Part shown: positions 25,401-37,400 of the stretch, piece after piece
Position numbering within the stretch: position 1 is the stretch's first letter
How the letters are laid out: each line of letters starts with the position of its first letter
Source: Cardinalis cardinalis
Taxonomy: Eukaryota; Chordata; Aves; Passeriformes; Cardinalidae
NCBI GenBank assembly: GCA_014549065.1
Contig: JACDOX010000085.1
Location: 1,505,385-1,569,384 of the forward strand
Direction: 5' to 3'
DNA length: 64,000 nucleotides
The notes under the pieces: model-generated
What the model was told of the DNA's origin: nothing
Seen by the model: the letters and a program-made list of their open reading frames with translations, nothing else
Databases searched by the model: none
Translations under genes and position numbers: made by a program

Positions 25401-28400
25401 CCACATCATGAGTCTGCAGATGAAAAGAATCAGCTGCAGCTCCTGGTGCAGAGCAGTGGCCATGGCATCACCTTCTGCTGTGCTCTCTCTCTGCTGGGTG
25501 CTGTCCAGTGGCCATGGCATCACCTTCTGCTGTGCTCTCTGCTGGGTGCTGTCCAGTGGCCATGGCATCACCTTCTGCTGTGCTCTCTCTCTGCTGGGTG
25601 CTGTCCAGAGCCTGCCTTCAGGGCAGCTCCTGGAAATGGCTGCAGCCTTGGGAAGGGAGGGACCGGACTGGGTGGATGCATCGGGATAAAGTGGAGATGT
25701 TTTCATGATCACATCTAATACAGAATATTTTCTTCCTTTGCACAGTTCCATAAACAAAACCTAACAATGAAGGTGAGAAAAAAANCATAAAGACTCAAAT
25801 GTTTTGTATTTTTTTTTCTTTAGGAACCCGATGGAAAAAAAACCAAGAGCAAGATTTAAAGAATGTTCTGAAAAACACTGACCAGGACATACCACTGGTA
25901 TTTGTCAGTGGGAATCATGATATTGGCAATACTCCATCCAGAGAAACCATAGATGATTATTGCCAGAACTGGGGAGATGACTACTTCAGCTTTTGGGTTG
26001 GAGGTGTTTTCTTTCTTGTGTTGAATTCTCAGCTATACTTTGATTCTTCCAAGTGCCCTGAGTTAAGGCAAGCCCAGGATGCCTGGCTCGATGAGCAGCT
26101 GGCTGTTGCTGCAAAGCAGAAGTGCAAGCACATAATTGTGTTTCAGCACATCCCTCTGTTTCTGAGCCAACCAGATGAANATGATGATTACTTCAACTTG
26201 GAGAAATCGGTTCGTCAGGAGATAATGGAAAAGTTTCATAAAGCAGGTATTTTCTCAAACTTTCCTACTCTTGAATTTTTGTTTCAAATTGTTAATGGCT
26301 CTGCTGCCAGACAAAAACATTTAACTTAAGTGGTACTGTTTTCAAGGGATTTTCAAATACAGCTTATAAGCCTCATTGTTTCCCATAGATCAAAATTATC
26401 AACTGAATCTACTCACCTGTAAAAAGTACTGGACAAAATTTAAAACTTTGAGAGAGAAGTAAAAAGCTAAACATGAAAAGTTCCTTAGCATAAATAGCAA
26501 GGTTTCCATTTTTCAAGTACTGACAGATACAAGACAACCTGAGTTTTTCCTGCCTACAGAGGGGAAGATCAGGTATTGCCATAGGAGAAAAATACAGAAT
26601 TTATGTTTTACATAAAACATGGAAACAGAATTCAGAATTACCTTGGAGGTTGCTTTCTCCCACACTGAGCCAATTTTAAACCAAGAGTGTAATGCACCCC
26701 AGATTTATTCAGTGTTAAAGCAAGTCTTGCTCTGCTAAAATCAGTCCTTTGCACATCCATTTCTAATAGGGGCCATGTCTGGGATGAAGGGCAGGTGGAG
26801 CATGTGCTAAATGAGTAATTGTACCAAATCCCTCAGCTTTGTGTGATGCCACTTGAGCGCCATGGAGACAGACACAGTACACAGCTACTCCTCCATGCTG
26901 TTCCCATTGTTTCCTGGTAATTGCCTTCATGTTCCTGGAGTGTGCCAGTCCCTCAAAATTTCCTGCCATCCTGCCATCGCTGCATCAGAATGTCATTTTC
27001 TCTGTATCTATAAGAGAGCACATTATTTGGATTGCTGAACAATGCAAATTTTTTATGATCTTGTTCCCAATTTACCGTCTAATTGTTAAGCCTGGCCTCA
27101 TCCAACTCAGCCTAATTTCCAAGCTCTCAGTCTCCTACTGTTTCCAGTCAGTGGGGCCAAAATTCACAGCTATCTGAGGGCTCTTCAGGGNACTGATATA
27201 TTTGCAGATTCAAGATTTACAAGGGGGGTTTTTTCCCCATAAGGAGACAGCTGAGAACACCTCATACCTTTTCATTTTTGTGTTACTGTTAATATAGTGG
27301 GAAATTATGTTCTTGGAGAGCTGGGCAGCTGTGACTGCCTGTGTACCATGGACTGCAGCACATCCTAGTTCATGGGTGTATCCCAGAAAACTGGCATCAA
27401 TGTGGGAGCCAAAATAGTTCTTTTCTAGGATTTTCTAGGTTTACTAACATTTGACAACACTCAGTATGGGGCACGCAGTTCATCAAGAGGTGAAAGAAAC
27501 ATTATCATTGTAACGTTGTTACATTGTGGGGTTNCTTAGAAGGCTTAGCCAGAAGTTGGGAAGGCTTCAAATGATGGAGGAAAGGTATGGAATGGGAATG
27601 AGCAATTCTCTAGGGAAGAAATTCCCAAACTCCTTTCTGTGCCACCTTTCTGTTCCCTCCATCATTTCTCCTTGTGTCCCTCATTCCCATCTCTAATAAT
27701 TTGTTTGGTTCCTTAATGGGTGTGTTTAAACACTGATCTTTGGCATTCTCGTTACTATACACTGACTNAATAGGTAACATTTGCAAGCCAATAATCAAAC
27801 ATTTTGCTAATGAAATGAATACAGAGAACAAGCAGCTCAGTAACTCAGACTGCTGAGAAAAATGAGCTGAATCCGAAGTTGGCTCAGAGTTACCTTAGTA
27901 ACAGGTGCTTTCTGTTTCCATTTTATTATTTTGTTTAAGAGCAGCTTTTGTGAGACCACTGAGGTCTCAGTGGGTTGCAGAGAGGCTGTTGGCATGGTGT
28001 TGTAGAAGCACAGAAGTGCAAGGACACCACTTGCTTTCTGAACCTCTGCTTTGCTAAAGAACAATCAAGTTTAGCACATCATTAGACATGAAACTGGTTT
28101 TTCCCNAGTTCACTTCATACATTCTTGGAGGATTAAAACACAGGATATTGCCAATGAAATCCCAACATACTTTGCTTTTTTTAAATTTAGAAATTTGATG
28201 TAACTATTTATTCTAGAAAACAAAAAAATCAGTGTGCCTTTTTAGGAGACCACCAGGCTACCACTATTCTTTTCCCCCCACCACTATTCTTTTCCCCCAG
28301 CCTGTCACCAGTCCTCCCTTCCTTCTGCCTCTCGCTGTTTCAGTGCTTGTAACCACATTTGNTGTGTCATTATGTCAGTACCATGCATGGTTAAGGATGT

Positions 28401-31400
28401 TTGGCATCATATTTCAGCTGTTTGTAACCCAGGATCAAACCTGGAATTACCCCAGTTCTCATGTTTATACTTTTNCTAGAAATGTCAAACATGGAGGCAT
28501 AACTCAGCAGGTTAGAGAGGTACAGGAAAGGAAAGATAATCTAGTCATTCAGGTCTTTATGAGAACAAAGAAATTCATATGGATTGTGTAGGAGATAGAT
28601 ACTTAAAGTATGGTCATATTGGTCATATGGTCACAGGTGCTTTAAACTGAGGTATGCAACTTCAGGAAATTTTTATTTTAATTCCAAAGCCCAGATCTCC
28701 TGTAGTTATTATCTTCTAATCACTCCCATGTTACAGAATGGTTTTGTTGTAAGTATGTGCTCATTACAAGCAGAGATAAAAGACTAACTGTAGAGGCTAC
28801 ATCTGGTATGAAGTACTGAATTGCATTTCTCACATTAGACGTGTCCTTAACAGTTGGGCTAATTAAAGATAAAATCATGTCCTTATGATAAATATTTATA
28901 ATTGAAAATCTGGCACTTGTAAATATGTATTACTACTGTGCAAAGTTAAACCATACTTGTAAGCTGCATGTGTAAGAAATCCTGTTAGACCATGGTTTTT
29001 TTAAATGCCTTGTGAGAACTGTTGTCCTTGAAAATGTGATTTTGGTCACAGTGAAAACCAACTCAGTTGAGAGCAGAGTTTAGGATTTAAGCAGAGATAC
29101 CTTTCTGAAGGTGTATTGGAATGGCTTNTGCAAGTTAAGCCAAAGTTGTCAAAGCTCTGTCTCTTCCACATGCAGACATTAAGTACAGAAAAATCCCGTG
29201 TGCAAGAGCTGTGAAAGAGCTGACCTGACGTTCTCATCTGTGAGATCTGCTGGAGTCACTCGACTCTGCTGCAAGAAATGCATATTCAGCTTTTAAGGAT
29301 TTTACAGTGCTGATATAAATAGGTTTCCTCATAGCATTGTAGGGAAAATAAAGTAGTAATGGTCTAGCCAAAAAATCTGGTCTGCAAGTCATGTGTCTTT
29401 GATAAACATAAGCAGCAAATTAAGTTTTCAAATTAGGCAGTTTATATAACAGAAGACCTACTTTTTCTTACATACCTCATTCCAGTAAAATTTTCTTAGG
29501 ACATTAAATATTTTTTCTATGACCTGAAAAGGATGTATATTTTTGGTGATCTATATACAGTCTTTTAAAGACTTTTTGTCCTTAGAACCATCACTTGACA
29601 CACTGAGCATTACTTATATTAGGTAATACAATATAGCAATAAGTGTTTCTTAATGACACAAATCAACTAAAGGATTTAAGCAAGTGTCTAAACATGTTTA
29701 GCAGCTCTGTTGAATAAAACCTAAACTAATAGATGGTTTTTCACCAACAGGGTTNAAAAGAGATCTTGTTTCAGAGTTAGATTAAGAATATGTGGTCTAT
29801 GTAGCTGAGGTGCATCTTAAAGAAAATAACTAGACCAGAGATAGAAATATACAGAAGGAAATTCCCTACAGTCTTCAGCTTTTTTTAATTAAAAAGTTTT
29901 AAATTCATCCAAGTGTCTTCAAAGCAATTTTTCAGATGTGGTTAAAAGTATTTAATGTGCACATAGGGGCAAAAATTAACTTCATTAAATGGTATATTTT
30001 TTCATTATATTTGTGACTGGAGGTGCTGTAACTTCTAACACCTTTACTCATTAAAAGTGTGTGATATATCTACATTCTCCTCTTAGAAATGTTGTGACAG
30101 GAGAGCAGTGTTAAAAGAAGAAGAAGCTCTCAGAACATCCACAGCTGAGATATATTTGAGCACAGAATTAAAGGATGGAGTGTTGAAAGCTGTTGTTTCT
30201 AAAATTCACCAGACAACATATGCTATGTTTCATTATTTTCTTTGTTGTGTAATCAGAGTTGACAGGGGAGTAATATTTTCATCTTCCTGCCATTGAGACC
30301 TCGATTTTGGCAAAGCCCATACATTGAGTGAGTAATCTCATTGCTTATGTGTCAGTATTTAAGATAATTTAAATACTCTCAACTTCAGTGATTTAGATCA
30401 ACCTCTTTCAAGATTGCAATTATACACTTATGGCCCAGGTAGAGTGACCACATTTGATATATTCTATGTAAGAACAGTTTCCCAGGTATGGTAATGGAAA
30501 TCTTGCATGGACATACACAAACACAGATTTTTTAAATTGTTTTTTCAGAAATTCAGCAACAAGTACAAAATACATATAGTCTGTAAGGACATTAAGTGAT
30601 ATTTTTNCTTGGAAAAAAATTTTAAATCAGTTTTATCCACTGGACTAAAGCTTCTTCTTGATCCTTAGAGCACAGAGCAATCCAGGACTGTTTGGGGTTT
30701 GTGTCAGCTCTGTGAGAAAGCATCACTTTCAAATGGAAAAAAGTAGGCATTCACAAGAGGCATTCAGAAAAATGAACTTGAAGAACAGAGTGACCTTCTA
30801 GAGATAGGACCTCTAAAGGCTTATTTAGACCAATGCTCTAATTAGGTGATCTGGAATCACCCTCTGGCTGTGCCTGTTGTTTCTCCCCTGATTATATAGG
30901 AAAAACAAGTGACACTAAAATCCTTTTTCTATATAGCTCTATTTAGTATTATGTTATAGAAGGAAGCTTTCCACATAAATATACTTTTCAAAATAATATT
31001 TGGTCTCCTACTTACACTGACTAACTGACCACCAACCACACCAAACTCCTAATTCTTTAGGCTGCAAAGCAAATTTAAGGCAGAGGTTTCCTGCACGTTT
31101 GCAGGATAATGTTTGCAAACAAGAGTGCATGGGATATTTCTATTGAGATGCTTATAGAGCTGTGCAATGTAAATTCTAATTACTCAGTTCTCTTTTATTC
31201 ATACAGCTCTTCTGAGGAGGGACAACAGAGAGCTTCAAAAGGGCTACAAAAAATAATTCTGTGTGCTACTGAGGGCTGACCAAAGAGCTTATGAAGGAGA
31301 GGATGTTGATCCCAATACTTACCAGTGGGACTGCTTCCTTCTTCTCGTGCTCTGTTGGGAAATTATTGGGTTGAGTTTTTTTGNTAACAGAGTCTGAGAG

Positions 31401-34400
31401 CTGCCTGAGCACTGAGCAGTTAACAGTGCTGTGACTGATGCTTTCACGTCTTTCTTTGCTGCTGTAACACCTGCTTGGCAGATGAGGCAGTGGGAGCACT
31501 CTGAAATTGCAATGAGATAAAATCAATTCTATTCCACTGAAGAGATTTTGTTTTCAAAGACTTCTAAATATTATTATTCCTTGTGTAGCACTGGAGTCTT
31601 GAAAAGATGAGATACACCACGTGCCCAGGGGAGAAAAAAAAGGTGCAGCAAAAAATGCCTNTGGTTAATGTGGCTCTTGTAGGGAAGCTGAAAGAACATC
31701 ATTTTGGAGTGCAAAATTGTTGAGAGAACAGGTATTACTCTTGAACCAACNACATTGTTCAGCACTTCAGACAGCAGCTGTACTCTGCAAGTGAAAGGGA
31801 GGAAGAAAAGCCAGTTTTGTGCCTGAAACTCCAGGGAAAATGTTCAGATCAATTTATCCATATGACTTAAATGGTTGTATTTGCCAGAAACTCTGCCTTT
31901 TACAAAATACCCATGTACTGTAACCTGTGTGGGGGTGTACACACATCTCCCTGTGCCTGGATACTTACTTGGTTCTCCTCTCTTTGAAATCTGTGACACG
32001 GTGTTGATAGCATCCAGATCCTCCAGTACAATTTAATGTCTTTACAGAACTGCCTCTCCACCTTTTTGCTTCTGCTTTGGTTCTACTGGTGCTCCTCCCT
32101 AGCTCCTGCACTTTTGGGGACAATTGTATCCAGGATCAGCTTTTCTAGTCTGTTCTTGACTGACAAACAGATTTGTGTGGTGACCCAGGGATTTTTTTAT
32201 GGATAAACATAACTCTATTTAAAATCTAATTTTATCATTAAACTTGAACAGCTAACTGAAAAGCAGAGTAGTGGGAGCAGAAGGAGAGTCTCAACAGCCC
32301 AGTCTCCTGCTGCTCCCACTCCCCAAACTCTTGTGAAGANCACAGGATATAAAAGTGCATAATGGTATTTTTTTCCAGGCCTCTTCCCACCTCCAAGATT
32401 TTTTTTTTTCCAAGGACTTACTGTGTCATATTAATGTTACCAACATAATGCAATTTAGTGATTCCTCTCTAGATTTGTTCAGTCGATTTGTGAAAACTTC
32501 CAGCTTTCACAATGGTCTGCAGGAGGGAATTTCATGTTTCACAGTTCTCTGAGGAAATGCTGCCTTTTGTTTGCTCTGAACTTCACCTGCAGTCTGGATG
32601 GAGAGCCATCAACCAGTACATGAAATGCAGTGAACATTGNTTCATGTCTGCAGTTACTGTAAAAAATAGTTCATTAATCAGCACTTAAAAGGTGACAATC
32701 TGAACCATGTGATAAATTTCGTAGTTCAGTCAGAACCACCTTTTTTCCCCCAAATTCTCTACAGAGAGCATGGAAATAGAGGCAAGGTCTGTACTGTACC
32801 CATTACATATTTATTATGTCATTCATATTGCACTAATTTAGCCTTCTCCTTCTTTTACAGTCTCATTTGCTTTTGCTGAGAAAAGCATTTATTTAATTGA
32901 AGGCTCAGTCTAAATAAGGCATGCTACTGATTGCCTATGCTGATTATTCCAGGCATTCTCCTCCTAATTTGGAAAATCTGCTTGCTTTTCTTTGGTTTAT
33001 TTTTATGTTAGTAATTTTTTCCTATATTTTTACTCTGTCCATAGTGCTGGGTTGAGCAGTTTGATTTCCAGCTGAGGCGAGGTCANTCACATTTTGGACA
33101 CAGCAAACCTGCCTCAAAAATAGGGTTTGTACATTTGGAACTAGAGTTGGAAAACAGCTTCTTCTGAATTCAGGGGTTTTGGAATCAAGCCATAGAAGTG
33201 AGTGTAATTACAGAAATTGGAGTCAGGCATCCCTGGAATTTAAACTAGTTCAAGTCTGAATTACAACCCAATATTATCTGATTATGTAAGCAAAACTGTT
33301 TCCCAGGTACATGTTTCTTTGGGGTTTTCAAGGTAAACCTGGGTGCATTGTCTTCCATCCAGTGTCACTGCAATTCAGTTTCCCTGGAGACTGGAGCTCA
33401 GCCTGTATTTCTTGAATTAAACTAGAAAACAGTAAATTTTTCACAAAGTTAAGAAAAGANGTGTTATCTGTTTCACAAAATCCTACTGTTGCATGGTTAC
33501 AGAATACACCTGTTTGTTTAATAAAGCAAAGAGATGATTTGGCTGGCATTTCTTGTTTAAAATGATGCACTAACGTGATTTAACTATTCCTGAAATAGAA
33601 AGGCTGATCAAATCACTGAATAGAAAAGATATGGCTGTTTGTTGGGCCACACAGAGAAGAAAGGCCAGAGTCCCCTTTCTTCCTGCCCAGATGGAGTTGA
33701 AAACATGCCTGGTCTTCCATATCCTTACATTTTTCTAAGCTACAGAAGACAGCAGGAGAGTCCCAAGTTAAGGGAACTTGGGAGTCTGGGAGTTACAGGA
33801 CTGCAGCTGCACAATAAGCTCCAACAGGGATGTTATCACTCAGGGGAATTGTCCATGGGACACAGCTAAATGCCTTTGTTCTCTTACAGTGCAATTGCAT
33901 CAAAATTGTGCTGACCCTTTTCCCTGGTGCCACAGAAGGGTTTTTCTGAGTGATAAATGATAATTTGTAGGAGTACACTGCACTTCCAAAATTCTGTAAA
34001 ATAATCTCAGCTTCTCCTGCTAACAGACAAACTGCCTCCTGCACAATACTCAGTTGTAGTTGCTTTTTGTGTAATGAAGTATTTTCTCACCTGGTTCGTG
34101 TCAGGAGTAAAATCAACAGTGTGCTAACAACACTGGGATAGCTAAAGTTTTTTTCTCATTTTCTTCAGTACCTCCAGGGCTGAAAAAGGTCCTGACTATT
34201 TCAGTTAGGACTTGGTTTCTTTCAGAACATTCCTCTGCTTTAGGTTGCTTGGGAGCTCAGAAGTGCTGTAAGATGGCCACAGTTACAGAGAATAATCTCT
34301 ATAAAATCAGAGCTGCTGCAGATTTTGAGGATGTGATGGTTGTACACAGGCAGCTGCTTCTGAGCCTGCTTGGATCCCTTGGGTCTCCTGATCCTTTTCT

Positions 34401-37400
34401 GTGCACATCCAGAGCAGACCTCAGACACTTGTGTAGGCACCTTTCCCTGTTAGGCAGTGGAACAGTACCTGTAAGAAAAGGAGAGGGTAATCCTTTTCAT
34501 ACATTGTGCTGGTATGGGTCACAGAGCCTCAAGAGAGAACCAACAGAAGAAGAGAAGATGGGAAATACTGGTAAAAATTGTCCAGCTTCCCAAAGCTGAT
34601 AAAGTGAGGAAGATGCAAATCAACAAGAGCTTGGTGAAGCTCTGCTTCTTATTTGGAGATCTGGCTTTGGAAAGCAGTCACAGAAAACAAAAGAGAGAGG
34701 AGGAAAGTCTTCAGAGGCACTTTTGAATTTCCTTTTGAAAAATGTCTGCAGTAGAAACCATGAGTCAAGTGTTCATAATGTGGTTTTTAATTGGAAAAAG
34801 GTATCCAAATTAAAATATGAACTTAGTTTGAAATTTTATTAAAATAGAGTTGTGCTGTAAAGATTCTACCTATGAAACAGATAGCATCAAAGGCAGGATG
34901 CTGACCTGCATGAGCTGGTAACTCCCCCCCCAGCACTCCCCTCTTACCTTGCCTCAGCCACTGTGTTGCCTTACAGCCCCAAGGGCCATAATGCAGTCTG
35001 TCAATTANCATAAAACCAAAGTGTTTATGTGCTTTTTTCATGGTTGAGCTGATGAAAAGTCTAAGGCTTATCCACATATTTAAGTATTACCTCTCATCAC
35101 ATCACTCTTTAACAGTCCTTGTTTGGGTTTGTTGTTACATCATGGATAATTTTTGCTAAGTAAGTTGCTCTGGGCTCAAAGAACTTGTACCAAAATAGGT
35201 ATTTNATTCTTTAGTAGGGATGCATTATTCTGAAGGGAAAAATAGTTATCATCAGACCTTTGGAAAAGGAAAATCTTTTTTTTTTTTAGATTTAGCTTTT
35301 TCAGATCAGAGCTAAAAAGGACATTTTGTGCTTGATCAGAAAGTTGTGGTAAATTGGGTGGCAGGAGAACAGCTTTGGTTTACTAAAATCAGAAGCAATT
35401 CCTGTATCTAAACCTTTTTTACAAAGACACTGACTTTTTTCACATCTTGACTGATTCTTAAAAGTCATGTTTGGTAGGAGGCATGAAGCTCAGTGGATTT
35501 AGTGTTTTCTTGACTCAAGTAAAATTTTAGCACAGACAGAACAAGACCTAGTACCCAGCACTGGGTGGAGCCTGCTCTGTATCTCTGGCTTCCAGTCCTG
35601 TCCTGATCAAAAAATTGATGTGGGAGTTCAGACCTTCTTTCCTTAGCAGATACTCTGTAATCTGTGTCATGTTAAGCAGTCTGACATCAGATGATGATGA
35701 TGATCACAGATACAGGATATGTAGATTGTTTTGGTTTTTTTTTTTTAGCGTAACTGTCTGCACAGTTTTTTACTTTATTCTGATTTAATCCATTTTTTCT
35801 TTAATGAATAATCCATTAGGTATGAATAGTGTCTTGCAGTAATGGATCCAGCTTTTTTTAGTAAATGGATACTGTGAAACCTCCAGTCACATTTAAATTC
35901 AAGTAACTGTGTATTTCATAAAAAATGAAATAATGAATGCTTGTGAAGGTGCTGTTCTTTGGACATTTATTTACACAGGAGTTCTTTAGTATTTCTTACA
36001 GCTTTTATATCAATGCTTCTTCCAGCTGCTGTTTAAGAACCCAGTGATAACACACAAATCACTGCTCCACCTTTTTTTCTTCTGTTGTAGTGGGAAGGNA
36101 CTGGATGTTTTAGTGTATAGCTGGATGCATTTTACTGACCTGGGATAAAGTGGGCTATAAAAACAAGGTCTGCCAGGACACTGTTCTTTCCTCACAGAGT
36201 TGGGGGGGAAGGGGTGGGGGTGTCTGTTGCTAGCAACTTGGCATTATTACTTCAGATAAACATTTGAAATTAATAAATTAAATTTGAGTGCAAACATCTC
36301 TAAGATTCGTTTTATGTTAGAGATCAAAACCAAGAGCAAAGTAAATTGCCTGCTTGTCATCTTGATGTTATTGCAGTGGCTGGTTCAGCTTTCCTCCTTG
36401 TGCTAGGAAGGAGCTAGCTAGCTACTTCACAGAGTGGGTGCAGTACAGCTGAGGGAACAGGAAAGTGCTCCTGCAGAAAAACCCCATCAGTGAGCCTCCA
36501 TCAATACCCAGCAGTGCCCTGTTTGTGTCCTTGTTCAAGGTGTAACATCCTGGAACCCAGCAATAATGAGTTAATAGGAGCACTAGCACTAAAGGTTTTC
36601 ATCTGAAAACTGAAGTCTGGGCAAAATTTTTTACTGATGTGTGTCTCTGTCTAGGATGAGTTTCTCAGAATCATTCCTTGAATTATGAGACAAGTGGAAA
36701 GNTTTTTTTNCTTTAGCACAACTACAGTTCCTTTNTAACTTTTGTATCCTCTGTCCTTCTAATTATACTTAGGGTTTGGTTTACATATATGATGACACAA
36801 AGCTTTGGCTTCTTTTCCTCTTTTAAATTGAAATGTCAAATTCTCTGGATGGTGGGAAGAGGCTNCTTTAGGACACAGAGAACTTAATTCCTTTCCGTAG
36901 TAACTATTTCTGTTACTAAAAGTGTGTCACATGGGTATGGGTTTGCACCTCACTATGGGTTGATGTTCTTAATTTTTTTCATAGACTACAGTAGTTCTGC
37001 TTACCCACAGAAAAAGGAAAATACTGAAGAGGNCTTGTTACCTTGTTACAGTAGCAGTGTCACCGACTTTTGTATTCCACCACAGCCTTTTGAGGGACTC
37101 TGACTGGGTTTCTCCCAAGATGTAAAAACACTTCACCAGTTATGCTGGATTTCTGCAGCTGGGTCCCAGCAAGCTCCCAGAGTTGTCCTGCAGTGTTTCT
37201 CACCTCATGCAGCAGCCAGAGTGATTCCACTGCAGGATAATCAGCCCTGAGACACTGAAACAGGAGAACAGACAAGCTGGAGCTGACAAGGCCCTGGTAC
37301 CCCTGCTCAGTGACAAGGTGGCTTCATTCTGTTTTCCACATTGACTCATTTGCTGTTTGAGAAGGGCTTGCATTTGAAATATGAAAGCCCATGTAGCTTT

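Larger units (their letters stand above)
11567..25823 (+). other. CPPED1: CPPED1 intron 2 (14,257 bp, phase 1)
   Basis: GTAAGG donor at 11567 and T-rich acceptor at 25823. The intron is AT-rich and non-coding; every frame is short and lacks recognisable domains. It contains a CR1 3'-end remnant at 13301-13335 and a 52-bp minisatellite at 25455-25606. Somewhat GC-richer unassigned patches occur near 12.2-12.4, 15.1-15.5, 17.0-17.3 and 21.1-21.5 kb. Confidence 0.9.
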
